Assembly: GCA_001803165.1 (NCBI GenBank)
Contig: MHAZ01000001.1
Coordinates: 1 to 64,000, forward strand
DNA length: 64,000 nt
Reading direction: 5' to 3'
Source: Stygiobacter sp. RIFOXYC2_FULL_38_25
GTDB lineage: Bacteria > Bacteroidota > Ignavibacteria > Ignavibacteriales > Melioribacteraceae
Positions 36,465 through 45,355 of the stretch are shown here, in pieces; within the stretch, counting starts at the first letter, position 1; every line of letters starts with the position of its first letter. The notes beneath the pieces were generated by a model. That model was not told the origin of the DNA. It did not search any database and saw only the letters and a program-made list of their open reading frames with translations. The position numbers and the translations under genes were made by a program.

Positions 36465-38498
36465 ATGACCGCAAAAAAACTCTTCTTTACTATTTTGTTT
36501 TTAATTCCAGTTATTTCATTTACGCAAGCATTAAGAGTACAAAAACTGAATGGACCATTTGGAGGAACTTTCCGTTCTGTGAAATGGGATAGTAATGGAA
36601 TCATGTTTGTAGCTTGTGATGGCGGATTATTTACTTCAACTGATAATGGATTAACATGGAAACCAATGATTAAAAATTATTACACATCGGATTCTGTGAA
36701 TAGTTTATTTATTGGGCCGGATGGAAATTTAATTTATCAAAAAGGTGATGGAGTATACAGTACAACAAGTGACGGGTATCAAACACCTTTAGGAAATACA
36801 AACCAAATGAGTTTGTTTGGAGTAGATTTAAAAGGACAAATGTACTTTACAAGGTTCGCAGAAGGGATATATGTAACTAGTGACAGTGGGAAAACCTTAC
36901 GAAAAATACGAGATACGAATAGATGGGGTGCGGATTTTATTGTATTGAAGAACAATAAGTTAGCCTATACACATGGGGCATATATTGAATTAACCACAAA
37001 TAGCGGAATTGATTGGACAACACAACAACCAGTTACTAGTGATCCGGGCATAGGATGGAGTCTAGCTGCTGATTCTAAAGGCAATTTGTTTTTGTGTACC
37101 GGGAAAGAAATACTGAGAACCAGTGATTTTGGAAATAACTGGACAAAATTAACAAGCCCAGTACAATATCCTTGGTCAATGCATGTAAATAGTAAAGATG
37201 AAATATTTGTTTGTTCTCAACTAAAATTATATAGCAGTAACGATAGCGGACAGAGCTGGAATGATGAAGGCATAAATGATTATGTATTAAATTATGCAGA
37301 AGATAAAAGTGGAAATATGTATGCCGGAACTTTTCATCATCTGTACAAAAGAGACGTAAATAAAAAGAACTGGTATGAATATGATAGTGGTATAAACCAA
37401 GCAAGAATTAATTCGATAACGATGCAAAATGGAAAACTGATGATAATGACGACTAAAGAAATTTACACATCCCCAGATATGGGACTTACTTGGAACAAAG
37501 CCTATTCTGCAGAATACGGAAGTTCTAGGTTTTATGATTTTAAGAATAAAGATAGAGTTTTTGCCTATATAGACGGACCAATAAATTATTCAACAAATTA
37601 TGGTTCAACTTGGACACGAATCAGTCCTACTTTTCCTTATGATGCACTTGTTGATATAGAGATAACAAATAAGGATGAAATATTTGCAGCCTCAAACCGT
37701 AACACACTAAACTTTTCAAATGATTTTGGGAAGACGTGGCAAACAATTTGGAAAGGTGCTGAGAATTATGTTTTTGGAGACTTAACTTTAGACAAAGAAG
37801 AGAACCTTTTATTTAGCTATGGTAAAGATGTCTTTAAATATGATAAGGTGAAGAAAAGCATAACAAATATTGGATATTTTGAGAAGGGAGTTAAGAAAAT
37901 AGTAGAAAGCCAATGGGGAACAATTTATGCGTTTAACTCTGACGGACTTTACATTAAAACCAATACAAGTAAATGGAACAAAATATATGAGAATATTCAA
38001 TTTAGTTTATCAAGTACTCTTGTAATTAACAGGCAAAATCAGATTATAATATTTAATGGTAATGAAATAGCTATCAGCTCTGATCTTGGTAAAAATTTTA
38101 TAAGATACAATTTCAGTGAATATTTGTTGAATCCTATGTCGTTTTATGCAGATGATGAGGGGAACTATTTTATTGGTACACAAGAAGGTGGATTATATAA
38201 AGCAAACATTCCTACTAAAAAAGTAGAGTTACCAATACGATACAGTCTTGCACAAAATTATCCAAATCCTTTTAATGGACAGACGTACATTGAATTTTCC
38301 TTACCCAAACAAGTGCAAGTTAAAGTTGCTATTTATAATGTACTTGGGCAAGAAATTGAAGTACTTAAAAATGAGACGTTACCATTAGGCAATTATAAAG
38401 TTGCATGGAATTCAAAAAACTTAGCCAGTGGAGTATATCTTTACAGAATACAAACAACGGAATTTGTTGAAACAAGGAAGATGGTTTTAATGAAATAA
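36465..38498 (+). CDS. T9SS-secreted beta-propeller-like protein 1
   Basis: A 677-residue exported protein. A signal peptide (FTILFLIPVISFTQA) is followed by repeated BNR/sortilin-like units of the type FTSTDNGLTWK, VTSDSGKTL, RTSDFGNNWTKL and YSSNDSGQSWN. The C-terminal 80 residues form a type A T9SS sorting domain (LAQNYPNPFNGQTYIEF to KMVLMK). It would be exported by the type IX system and attached to the surface or released. It is related in plan to the protein at 61093-63114. Confidence 0.85.
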   Translation: MTAKKLFFTILFLIPVISFTQALRVQKLNGPFGGTFRSVKWDSNGIMFVACDGGLFTSTDNGLTWKPMIKNYYTSDSVNSLFIGPDGNLIYQKGDGVYSTTSDGYQTPLGNTNQMSLFGVDLKGQMYFTRFAEGIYVTSDSGKTLRKIRDTNRWGADFIVLKNNKLAYTHGAYIELTTNSGIDWTTQQPVTSDPGIGWSLAADSKGNLFLCTGKEILRTSDFGNNWTKLTSPVQYPWSMHVNSKDEIFVCSQLKLYSSNDSGQSWNDEGINDYVLNYAEDKSGNMYAGTFHHLYKRDVNKKNWYEYDSGINQARINSITMQNGKLMIMTTKEIYTSPDMGLTWNKAYSAEYGSSRFYDFKNKDRVFAYIDGPINYSTNYGSTWTRISPTFPYDALVDIEITNKDEIFAASNRNTLNFSNDFGKTWQTIWKGAENYVFGDLTLDKEENLLFSYGKDVFKYDKVKKSITNIGYFEKGVKKIVESQWGTIYAFNSDGLYIKTNTSKWNKIYENIQFSLSSTLVINRQNQIIIFNGNEIAISSDLGKNFIRYNFSEYLLNPMSFYADDEGNYFIGTQEGGLYKANIPTKKVELPIRYSLAQNYPNPFNGQTYIEFSLPKQVQVKVAIYNVLGQEIEVLKNETLPLGNYKVAWNSKNLASGVYLYRIQTTEFVETRKMVLMK

Positions 38499-38535
38499 CT
38501 AGGAACTGTAGTAAGTTGTATGAAATTAAAATAAA

Positions 38536-38558
38536 AAGGGCGATGGTAAATCGCCCTT
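38536..38558. terminator. Bidirectional terminator
   Basis: AAGGGCGA and TCGCCCTT form a perfect stem with a seven-base loop, with A-rich sequence on the left and T-rich on the right. It stands between convergent genes. Confidence 0.7.
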
Positions 38559-38632
38559 GTTGTTATGCGGAAGTTTTAATATTAAACTTTTAGCTGTAAG
38601 AAATTATTAAAGAGATCGTGGAAATATTGTTT

Positions 38633-39259
38633 TTAGTTTACTTTGTAGTTAGTAAGTTCACTTTTATAAACCACCCAATTATTCCCAGATGAAAGCTTAC
38701 CAAATTGCTGCCATTTAACAATTCCTAGACCGGGTGTAATGAAGTATTCAAATCCAGTAAACCAATAATTTGTTGGATTCGCTACTTTATAGACATAATG
38801 AATACATCTAAAAGTACCGGCTTGAACTGTTACTTCTTTATCTAAAGAAACAACCTCGTAGGTACCAGGCTTAGTACCAATTTTTGCTGGATAGCCAAAC
38901 ACAAGTAGAGTAGTATCCCTTTTAATTAAAGGAGAAGTACCGGCTTTAGCAAAATGCCAAAAACCATTAGATCTATTAGTAATCCAAACATAATTAGGAT
39001 ACCCTTCAGAGTGGTACCATTTTTCATTAGAAATTATTGTATCTGAATCAACTTTATCATCAAAGTGGTATGCCGCCGATGATACTTTACCAGTAGTATC
39101 AAATGTTGTTTGAGTGTAGCTCCACGAGTTACCTATTGCGAGTGGGATTAACTGTTTTTTTGAATCTTCTGGTTCACTGCCGGTATTGCATGCAACAAAT
39201 GATACAAGTATTAAGCAAAATGTAAAAACATAAATGTAAACAGATTTTACGGTTTTCAT
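38633..39259 (-). CDS. Lipoprotein, hypothetical
   Basis: A 208-residue lipoprotein. The signal sequence CLILVSFVAC has a lipobox-like ending (FVAC) with the cysteine at about 24. The mature part starts with a negatively charged linker (NTGSEPEDSKK) and contains PLAIGNSWSYTQTTFDTTG, a pattern common to Ignavibacteria and Bacteroidetes surface lipoproteins. Function unknown. Confidence 0.7.
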   Translation of the reverse strand: MKTVKSVYIYVFTFCLILVSFVACNTGSEPEDSKKQLIPLAIGNSWSYTQTTFDTTGKVSSAAYHFDDKVDSDTIISNEKWYHSEGYPNYVWITNRSNGFWHFAKAGTSPLIKRDTTLLVFGYPAKIGTKPGTYEVVSLDKEVTVQAGTFRCIHYVYKVANPTNYWFTGFEYFITPGLGIVKWQQFGKLSSGNNWVVYKSELTNYKVN

Positions 39260-39500
39260 TACAGCTCCATTTATTGTGAGAATGATTAATAAATGGTATA
39301 AATGTTTATGTGAATAACTCCTTTATTAATTAAGACACTTTGATTAATAAACAAATCATGCATAAAGATGCTGTTACTGAATTATAATATAATTGAGGAA
39401 AGTGAAAAAGAATACGGTACAATTACCAATAATTAGTGGAAAAATTTCGGGTGGTTATAATACTTAGTGTCCAGTTGTAGTGATTAGAATGTAATAATTA

Positions 39501-39525
39501 AGAGCGGCGAATAGCCGCTCTTTTG
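39501..39525. terminator. Terminator hairpin
   Basis: AGAGCGGC and GCCGCTCT form a perfect eight-base stem with a five-base loop, and TTTT follows on the right. It lies next to the stop codon of the gene at 39526. Confidence 0.7.
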
Positions 39526-40212
39526 TTAAGCAGTGGTTTTGGAGTATGTGGAAGAATATTGAACTACTTTACCCGCAGCGTCTTTGGTAGCAACTGCAAG
39601 TAACAATGTTGAATCTTGATACTTTGAAGCAATGTTAACTTGAACAATGTTGAAATCCATTTGCAAGCTGTAATTTTGGGTGAAGTTGAAATTGCTAACT
39701 TCTTTACTTAAAGCAACAACTTGAAATGCCGGATCAGTTGGAACTGTTGGATTACTGAATACAACTAAGGCATTTGCTGAAAGATTGACTTCATCGGCAC
39801 CAAAGATTGCGGTTGTGTTAAGTGCGCTAAGGCTTGCTGTGATTTTATCCAAATCAACAGCGGCTGCTGTTGCCGGAAGAGCAAAACCACCGGGTGTGAT
39901 GATGTTTTGTTCTGTTGGTTTTTCAGTAGATGAGTAAGCAAAGTTTGATTTGAAAATTGCATTGAATACTGAAATACCAGATTCTTTTGTTTTCTTCCAA
40001 ATCTCTTCTAATGAAGAAAGTGAAAGAACGTTTTTAGCGAAGTTTGCTGTTACAGCAAACTTATATCTCACTTCAAGAGAAGCGGGTTCTTGGCTTGCAT
40101 TAAAACTCGATGGACGAGCTGCCAAGATTGTTTGACCGTTTACGGTCCTTGCGGAAAGATTACCGAGCTTACCCGATAAATTACCGATTACGTTACCACT
40201 TACTAAAGCCAT
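39526..40212 (-). CDS. Hypothetical protein, DUF6266-like (tentative)
   Basis: A 228-residue protein without a signal peptide. The N-terminus NVIGNLSGKLGNLSARTVNGQ and the following SLEVRYKFAVTANFAKN resemble the DUF6266 proteins of Bacteroidetes, which have two beta-rich domains of unknown role. It is alanine- and serine-rich. A GGAGAAATATT ribosome binding site is present. Confidence 0.55.
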   Translation of the reverse strand: MALVSGNVIGNLSGKLGNLSARTVNGQTILAARPSSFNASQEPASLEVRYKFAVTANFAKNVLSLSSLEEIWKKTKESGISVFNAIFKSNFAYSSTEKPTEQNIITPGGFALPATAAAVDLDKITASLSALNTTAIFGADEVNLSANALVVFSNPTVPTDPAFQVVALSKEVSNFNFTQNYSLQMDFNIVQVNIASKYQDSTLLLAVATKDAAGKVVQYSSTYSKTTA

Positions 40213-40583
40213 AATATTTCTCCTTTATGGTTTATGATTGGATTATCTCTCGACTGCGCTCGAGATGACTTTTACGGTGTCAATTTTACAGCATGGTCTG
40301 ACGGATTTCACTGTAAGAAAAAGACAGTGGCTTAGTGTAGAGTGATGAACGTAGAACGAAGATGCCTCGACTCCGCTCGGCATGACAAAACAGATTGTTT
40401 GGCTTCACTTTGCTAAGGCTTGGCAGAAGTACTCCGACTCCGCTCAGTACAGGCTACCCAGAGGCTAGTTAGAGGCTTGTTGCATCGGAAGTAAATTGAG
40501 GCGGAAATTATGGTTTGATCCCACGACTACGCTCGGGACATGATTATGACTTTTGAATTAAAAAGATGAAAGAGATTTTTAAT
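40213..40583. repeat. Spacer with four CGACTNCGCTC hairpins
   Basis: Four hairpins of one family occur at 40248-40265, 40361-40386, 40429-40450 and 40518-40540. Each has the loop core CGACTNCGCTC, and the stem sequences vary. The family is common between genes in Bacteroidetes and Ignavibacteria. No gene is seen. Confidence 0.7.
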
Positions 40584-40835
40584 CTAACCAAGGAAAATGG
40601 ATTTTTGTTTTCGTTGCCGGAATACGATTGTGTGAATGGCATCGAATGAGAGATGATACTTTTCCGATAGTGTGAAAAGTGAATTGATTTGTGTTTGGGT
40701 TTTGCGGAGTTTTTTGTACTCGGATTTTATGTAATAATTGCGCAAAGCTAGTTCATCAATCAAACCAAGCGATTTGATTTCCTCGAATACCGGATCAGCA
40801 AGAAGGTGTTCAATATTTGGAAATTGATTACTCAT
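40584..40835 (-). CDS. Small helical hypothetical protein
   Basis: An 83-residue protein, probably all helical (FPNIEHLLADPVFEEIKSLG, ALRNYYIKSEYKKLRK), ending in a basic tail (FRQRKQKSIF). The start at 40835 is supported by a GGAG site that lies within the end of the nuclease gene, which it overlaps by eight bases. The arrangement with basic helices recalls small mobile-element proteins; not recognised. Confidence 0.5.
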   Translation of the reverse strand: MSNQFPNIEHLLADPVFEEIKSLGLIDELALRNYYIKSEYKKLRKTQTQINSLFTLSEKYHLSFDAIHTIVFRQRKQKSIFLG

Positions 40836-41334
40836 TACTCCAAATGCCAAGGTGTTTCTGTCGCGCTGTATTTCTTAGATTGTAAAACAAAGCATAGAAT
40901 CTTTTTTCTTGTGTGTAATAGCTGATTCTTGCGAAGCCATTTTTGAGTAATTCTGCTTGTACAAAGATTGAATCATTTCCTTTAGCGTTTCTTAGCCAGA
41001 CGTAAGCGAGTTGGCGACCAAACATATCGAACGCCTTCCCATCAAATGTGAGTTTAACTGTTTTGTGTTCAATTAAGGATTTGATTAACGCTGTGGATTG
41101 TTCTGCAAATGGTTCTGCCGGTTTGCTGAATCTTGCCGCTTCTGGACAATCAACGCCAAGCATTCTTACTCTTGATGAATCCGAAAGGACAAATGTGTCT
41201 CCATCTATTACGCGGGAAACAAAAACAATTTTGGAATAATTGTAAGGATAGGAAAAGTTAGGATTTTGTCCGTTTAATTTGGTTGCTATAAGCATCAATA
41301 TTATGAGCAAGATTAATATGATTCGTTGGTACAT
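40828..41334 (-). CDS. Exported thermonuclease (SNase-like)
   Basis: A 168-residue staphylococcal-nuclease-fold protein. A signal peptide (ILILLIILMLIATKLNGQ) is followed by VIDGDTFVL, RMLGVDCPE and DMFGRQLAYVWL. The Asp in DGDT, the Asp in GVDCPE and the Arg in FGRQ are the expected catalytic residues. It cuts DNA and RNA outside the cytoplasm. Such genes are frequent on conjugative elements. Confidence 0.85.
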   Translation of the reverse strand: MYQRIILILLIILMLIATKLNGQNPNFSYPYNYSKIVFVSRVIDGDTFVLSDSSRVRMLGVDCPEAARFSKPAEPFAEQSTALIKSLIEHKTVKLTFDGKAFDMFGRQLAYVWLRNAKGNDSIFVQAELLKNGFARISYYTQEKRFYALFYNLRNTARQKHLGIWSNE

Positions 41335-42015
41335 AATTATTCTCCCGTGAAATATTTGTTGGGAGAAAAGATATGGTATTGATGCGTTTTAAAAAACGCT
41401 CAATGAATGCGGTTTGTTTTCATTTGTTTGCATAGAGAAGAAAATAAATGATGAGTGAATGTTTTTTGTATTGTTCCTTTCTCTTGAAAGAAAGGAACCG
41501 AAAGTTCAAGACTGCAAAATATTTTCTAAGAATTGCACTCACTTCGCTAATGGAATTGAACTCGTCTCCCGAAAATAATAGTAGTGTAATGGTATCGGGA
41601 TACCTCGAACAGCAATTCCATTTTAACGCTTCGTTCGCTTATTCTTTTGACGAAAATCTTTTGAGGTCGGGAGAAAAATCCTATGAAGATAGAAAAAAGG
41701 ATTTAAGAAAAGTGGAGCGAGGTGTGGGCGTGAGGCATAGCCGCCGCCCTAAACGAGCGACATAATAAATGAAAGCGAAATGATGGTGTGTGAGGAACGA
41801 GCCACTGGAATGAGCGATGATGAACTGAGTAGTATTTCTTTGTGCCGAGTTTATATAATGCAACATTATGTTGCTGATTGGAATTGAGATGTGCTTTTGT
41901 TGGGACTGTCACATTAAAAACATAATGTTTTATTATGTAATCTGGCTGTCACATGCCCGCAGCCGAAGGCAAGGGAGATGAGCTGAGACCTTAACATGAA
42001 AGGTTAGATTAGAAA
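41335..42015. other. Long spacer with hairpin repeat (family 2, copy 1)
   Basis: No supported gene. A structured repeat occupies 41474-41645. The right part (about 41760-41960) contains ACATTATGT and AACATAATGTTTTATTATG short symmetries, and two GGACTGTCACAT or GGCTGTCACATG blocks about 45 bases apart. Confidence 0.5.
41474..41645. repeat. Structured hairpin repeat, family 2, copy 1
   Basis: A first hairpin TTCCTTTCTCTTGAAAGAAAGGAA (about 41474-41497) is followed by AAAGTTCAAG, then a long palindrome from ATGGAATTG (41550-41558) to CAATTCCAT (41613-41621) containing CTCCCGA...TCGGGA. The same plan recurs at 60396-60545. Confidence 0.75.
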
Positions 42016-42300
42016 TTAACTTTTACAATCGCAAGCTTGGAAATAATTCTTTAGGACTTGTGATTGAGTTGATGAAAGGTCAACAAATTTTATCATCTTT
42101 TTGAATGTATTGAAGCCGTAATCATCTAATAGCTCGCCTATTGAAGAGTTTAGAAAAGATGAAGATGTTGGTGCAGAATCTTTGAATGATAAAATAATAG
42201 ATTGACCATCAGTTAAGTGGCTTTTTAACACAGTTAATAATGCGAAGCCAGCGGCATTTGTATATGTGTCTTGAACGATATCTTTGATATATAATTTCAT
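42016..42300 (-). CDS. STAS-like DUF4325 protein
   Basis: A 94-residue protein with the DUF4325 hallmark SFLNSSIGELLDDYG (about 49-63) and an N-terminal strand-rich half. DUF4325 proteins are STAS-like and often adjoin an ATPase of the GHKL class, as here. It lies 15 bases after that ATPase gene. It may act as a binding partner whose state is set by the ATPase, by analogy with SpoIIAA/SpoIIAB. Confidence 0.75.
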   Translation of the reverse strand: MKLYIKDIVQDTYTNAAGFALLTVLKSHLTDGQSIILSFKDSAPTSSSFLNSSIGELLDDYGFNTFKKMIKFVDLSSTQSQVLKNYFQACDCKS

Positions 42301-42315
42301 ACTTGTAAAACGATA

Positions 42316-43203
42316 CTAAAATTGGTTTAGTTCCCAGAAATCTTCTTCAATATTGGCAATTGGTGGTAAATTATCAACATAAATCTCCATCTGGATAAGT
42401 GTACCCTTGAAATTTGCAATAGTATTATCGAATAAAGCCTTCCTTTTTTGAGAAACTGCTAAAATTGCAGAATTAGAATAAATATACATGATGCTTTTGT
42501 TATAGTTTGTGAATTCAATTAAGTTGTCAAATCCTTTGCCTCTATTGTGCGGTCTTGATTTAGTTGATGTATTTTTATCAATTGCCCATAAAATGGCTTC
42601 TTTGTCAGTTAAAATGCTCTGTTTCAGTTTTCTCCTATACTCATTCACAGAATTGGGTATACCTATGCCTAAATCACCAACAACAACTTTAATAGTATTT
42701 AGTTTTGGATAAAATTGTGAGAAAATATATGCATCAATTTTAGATAACGAATGATCGTTCACGTTATTAATCAATTCACTAATTGTAAGATTCAAAAAAT
42801 CCAAATCTTTAGAATCACATAAATGACTAAAATAACCTTTAGCCAATTCAATATATTCATTCATTGTTGAAATTGTTATACGCCGAAGTGGCATTGCAGT
42901 TTTTGATTGAATTGTTGTGATAGTAGCAGGCTGAGAATAGTTGGTTTTGCAAAATTCTACAAGACCGATTTGTGTAAGGTAGTAATCAACTAACTTTTTT
43001 TGAGGATGCACATATTTAACAAGGAGATTTTTATTTTTTAATTCAATCACACACATTGAGAATAATATAATATCAAGCGGCTCAAAGAAATTAATTCCTT
43101 TAAAATCTAATATTACTGTAGAATTACTAGGAAGGGTATAATTAAACAGTTCGTATACTTTAGAAAAATCTTTACGAGACGATATTTCTATTTTGAAAAT
43201 CAT
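42316..43203 (-). CDS. GHKL ATPase with N-terminal STAS-like domain
   Basis: A 295-residue protein. Residues 1-90 look STAS-like (ILDFKGINFFEPLDIILFSM). From about 130 on lies a histidine-kinase-type ATPase fold: the N-box ISELINNVNDH (E143, N147), the G1 box GDLGIGIP (D177) and the G2 box RGKGFDNL (221-228). There is no dimerisation histidine, so it resembles anti-sigma or MutL-like ATPases rather than a histidine kinase. An AAAGGAG ribosome binding site lies in the preceding spacer. Confidence 0.78.
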   Translation of the reverse strand: MIFKIEISSRKDFSKVYELFNYTLPSNSTVILDFKGINFFEPLDIILFSMCVIELKNKNLLVKYVHPQKKLVDYYLTQIGLVEFCKTNYSQPATITTIQSKTAMPLRRITISTMNEYIELAKGYFSHLCDSKDLDFLNLTISELINNVNDHSLSKIDAYIFSQFYPKLNTIKVVVGDLGIGIPNSVNEYRRKLKQSILTDKEAILWAIDKNTSTKSRPHNRGKGFDNLIEFTNYNKSIMYIYSNSAILAVSQKRKALFDNTIANFKGTLIQMEIYVDNLPPIANIEEDFWELNQF

Positions 43204-43228
43204 TTGACCTAATGTTACTCCTTTGCTA

Positions 43229-44050
43229 TCACTTTTTTGGTTTGAATTTTTTTGTGCCCATTTGTTCGATGTAGCCAGAAACGAGAAGGATAGAATTAAA
43301 ACTAATATTTGGCAGTTTTTGATGGTCTTGAATGTAACTTGATAAGTACTGTGCCGATGTTGTTTCTAATCCAATGCGATTGCAAACTAAATAGCTGATT
43401 GATTCGCCTTCGATTTCTTTTATTGATTTATCTAAATCTCGCCGGTAGTCCCACCAGCTATTATTATCATTACCAAGGTGACCACAATATAGATGCGCAA
43501 GTTCATGAATAAGTGTTGAAAATTTATCGTTTAATGAAAAGGTAGAATTTAGCGAGATTGAAAATTTGTTGTTTTTGTATTCAATATAGCCAGCGGAGTT
43601 TTTATGCATATCGTATTCTTTAACTTCAATGCCAACTTTGTTAGCATTTTCTATTGTTCGGTAATAACGGTCGTTATCTAAATACCCAATTGTTGCAAAG
43701 GGACTTATAAAATATTCTGGTAGTGGGTCACCATCTGTATCAGCAATGTCATAAACAAATTGAACGGGACCGAAAGGAACAAGTATTACCAAAGGACGCG
43801 CTTGATATTTTACATAGCGACCAAGTTTACGCCATTGAGCCGGTGAGTTTACAACTGTTACGCCAGAGTTTTGCATTTGAACAAGATAAGCGTTGTAAGG
43901 AGAAAGTTTTGGAAACTTATTAATGAATTGCAGAAGGTTGAAATATTTTTGACTACTATGATAGATAGCCGAATTGTAGAAAAGCTCATCGAGTGCATCT
44001 AGTTTTTCAATATCTGCTATAAATGTATTTTCGGTTGAACTCAACAACAT
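43229..44050 (-). CDS. ImmA/IrrE-type metallopeptidase with ArdC-like N-terminus
   Basis: A 273-residue zinc protease. Residues 45-107 (SPYNAYLVQMQNSG, ARPLVILVPFGPVQFVYDIADT) match the N-terminal domain of ArdC-related proteins. The HExxH site is HELAH at 182-186 with a downstream glutamate in EIEGESISY. ImmA proteases cleave phage or element repressors. It is the first gene of a three-gene operon with the ATPase (25-base gap) and the STAS-like protein. This is consistent with a proteolysis-coupled signalling module, but the target is unknown. Confidence 0.8.
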   Translation of the reverse strand: MLLSSTENTFIADIEKLDALDELFYNSAIYHSSQKYFNLLQFINKFPKLSPYNAYLVQMQNSGVTVVNSPAQWRKLGRYVKYQARPLVILVPFGPVQFVYDIADTDGDPLPEYFISPFATIGYLDNDRYYRTIENANKVGIEVKEYDMHKNSAGYIEYKNNKFSISLNSTFSLNDKFSTLIHELAHLYCGHLGNDNNSWWDYRRDLDKSIKEIEGESISYLVCNRIGLETTSAQYLSSYIQDHQKLPNISFNSILLVSGYIEQMGTKKFKPKK

Positions 44051-44190
44051 ATACCCAAATTTGTTATATATTTTCCTAAATACATACAGTTAAAAAGACA
44101 CTATTGCTACAATATATTTCTTAGAGACTGCTATCTATTTTGGGGTGATGTAAAAAAAGTTTAATGTCCGACATAAAGCCCAAATTAACG

Positions 44191-44580
44191 TTAAATAATT
44201 TTTAACGCTGAGAAAACTAAAAACTCATAAGGGAAAGTAAATGATTTACGATTGACCATCACCCCAGTAATTGTTACTAAAACACCAGATTCATTCTCTC
44301 CTTCAATGTTGACATAATCAGGTAGATCACATAATGTGTAAAATTTATTTGTACACATTGCATAACCGGATATTTCTCTTGTTGAAAACTCATGATTGCG
44401 AACAGAATTAGAAAATGGTGTATAGATACTCAAATAATCTTGGTCAATAAAGTAATATACTTTGTCTATCTCAATTTGAGTTTTGTCTGATAGAACAAAA
44501 CGCGGATTACTAAGAGTATGTGGGAGTTTACCGGTTAAATCGCCGAATACTTTTAACACGCTTACCATTTCGTTTTTCAT
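44191..44580 (-). CDS. Hypothetical protein linked to a two-TM protein
   Basis: A 129-residue soluble protein I do not recognise. It is rich in beta strands (RFVLSDKTQIEIDKVYYFI, GVLVTITGVMVNRKSFTF). Its start overlaps the end of the preceding membrane-protein gene by about 50 bases, which suggests coupled expression. Confidence 0.55.
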   Translation of the reverse strand: MKNEMVSVLKVFGDLTGKLPHTLSNPRFVLSDKTQIEIDKVYYFIDQDYLSIYTPFSNSVRNHEFSTREISGYAMCTNKFYTLCDLPDYVNIEGENESGVLVTITGVMVNRKSFTFPYEFLVFSALKII

Positions 44581-45307
44581 TCTGATTCTCTTGAATATCT
44601 TTTAATAAAATGAATAATCCTTGTTTTACCTCATTTATTTCATCAACTAAGTTGTGGAAATTTTTCCTTGAAACATATAACTGTCCTTCCGTTTCTAAGA
44701 TATTTACTAGATATTTTCTGACAAATTGAATTCTTTGTGGATTGTCAGATATTGATTCCGAATAGTAAGTAATTGTTACGTTGGAAGAAGAAATTTTGCT
44801 CGAACTATTATCCTCTTTGAAACTAATAGCACTTCTATAAAAGAATTGAACTTCCTCGCCCTTTTCTAAAAGAGGCATGTTTTTAAGTGCAATAAGATTA
44901 TTAAGTGTTTTTGCATTACTAAACTCATAGGGCAAGTCAGGATCAAATGTAACATTTATATCGTAGGCTGGACCGCCACCGGTATTTTTTATTGAAAGAT
45001 TCAACATGTTAAAGTTATCCTTATCGGGAATTATTTTTACAGTAACAGCAGGAGAACTTTGACTTCTCATTTCATTAATCATCTCCCTATTTATAGCTAA
45101 ACTTCTGTAAGTAAAGTATAATACAAGTAAAGCAAATATTGAGGCAAGTGCAGTTGCAACAGAAGCAACTCTAGCAAACCAAGGGTCACTGAAATTTTCA
45201 GAAATGATAATGTAATTTGAAGAAAATAAGATGATGATGATAATTAGTAGAAAAGTGAAAATTGTAATTATTTTACGATTAAGTGGGTTTTTAAAGAATC
45301 CCTTCAT
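44528..45307 (-). CDS. Two-transmembrane protein with C-terminal soluble domain
   Basis: A 259-residue protein. Two hydrophobic spans (about residues 13-34 and 44-66) are followed by a beta-rich domain of about 110 residues (VTVKIIPDKDNFNMLNLSIK, YDINVTFDPDLPY) and a helical tail with basic C-terminus (GKRVKSIRRFNR). The plan suits a membrane-anchored sensor or effector. It lies 48 bases downstream of hsdR on the same strand and may be its operon tail. Confidence 0.6.
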   Translation of the reverse strand: MKGFFKNPLNRKIITIFTFLLIIIIILFSSNYIIISENFSDPWFARVASVATALASIFALLVLYFTYRSLAINREMINEMRSQSSPAVTVKIIPDKDNFNMLNLSIKNTGGGPAYDINVTFDPDLPYEFSNAKTLNNLIALKNMPLLEKGEEVQFFYRSAISFKEDNSSSKISSSNVTITYYSESISDNPQRIQFVRKYLVNILETEGQLYVSRKNFHNLVDEINEVKQGLFILLKDIQENQNEKRNGKRVKSIRRFNR

Positions 45308-45355
45308 ATAGTTACCATTTTTAATAAAGTTATAATTTATCTTTTTTAGATAAGA

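Noticed and set aside
41448-41765. 105-codon frame across the structured repeat
   Set aside because: The frame runs through the hairpin repeat, whose second copy does not keep the same reading frame.
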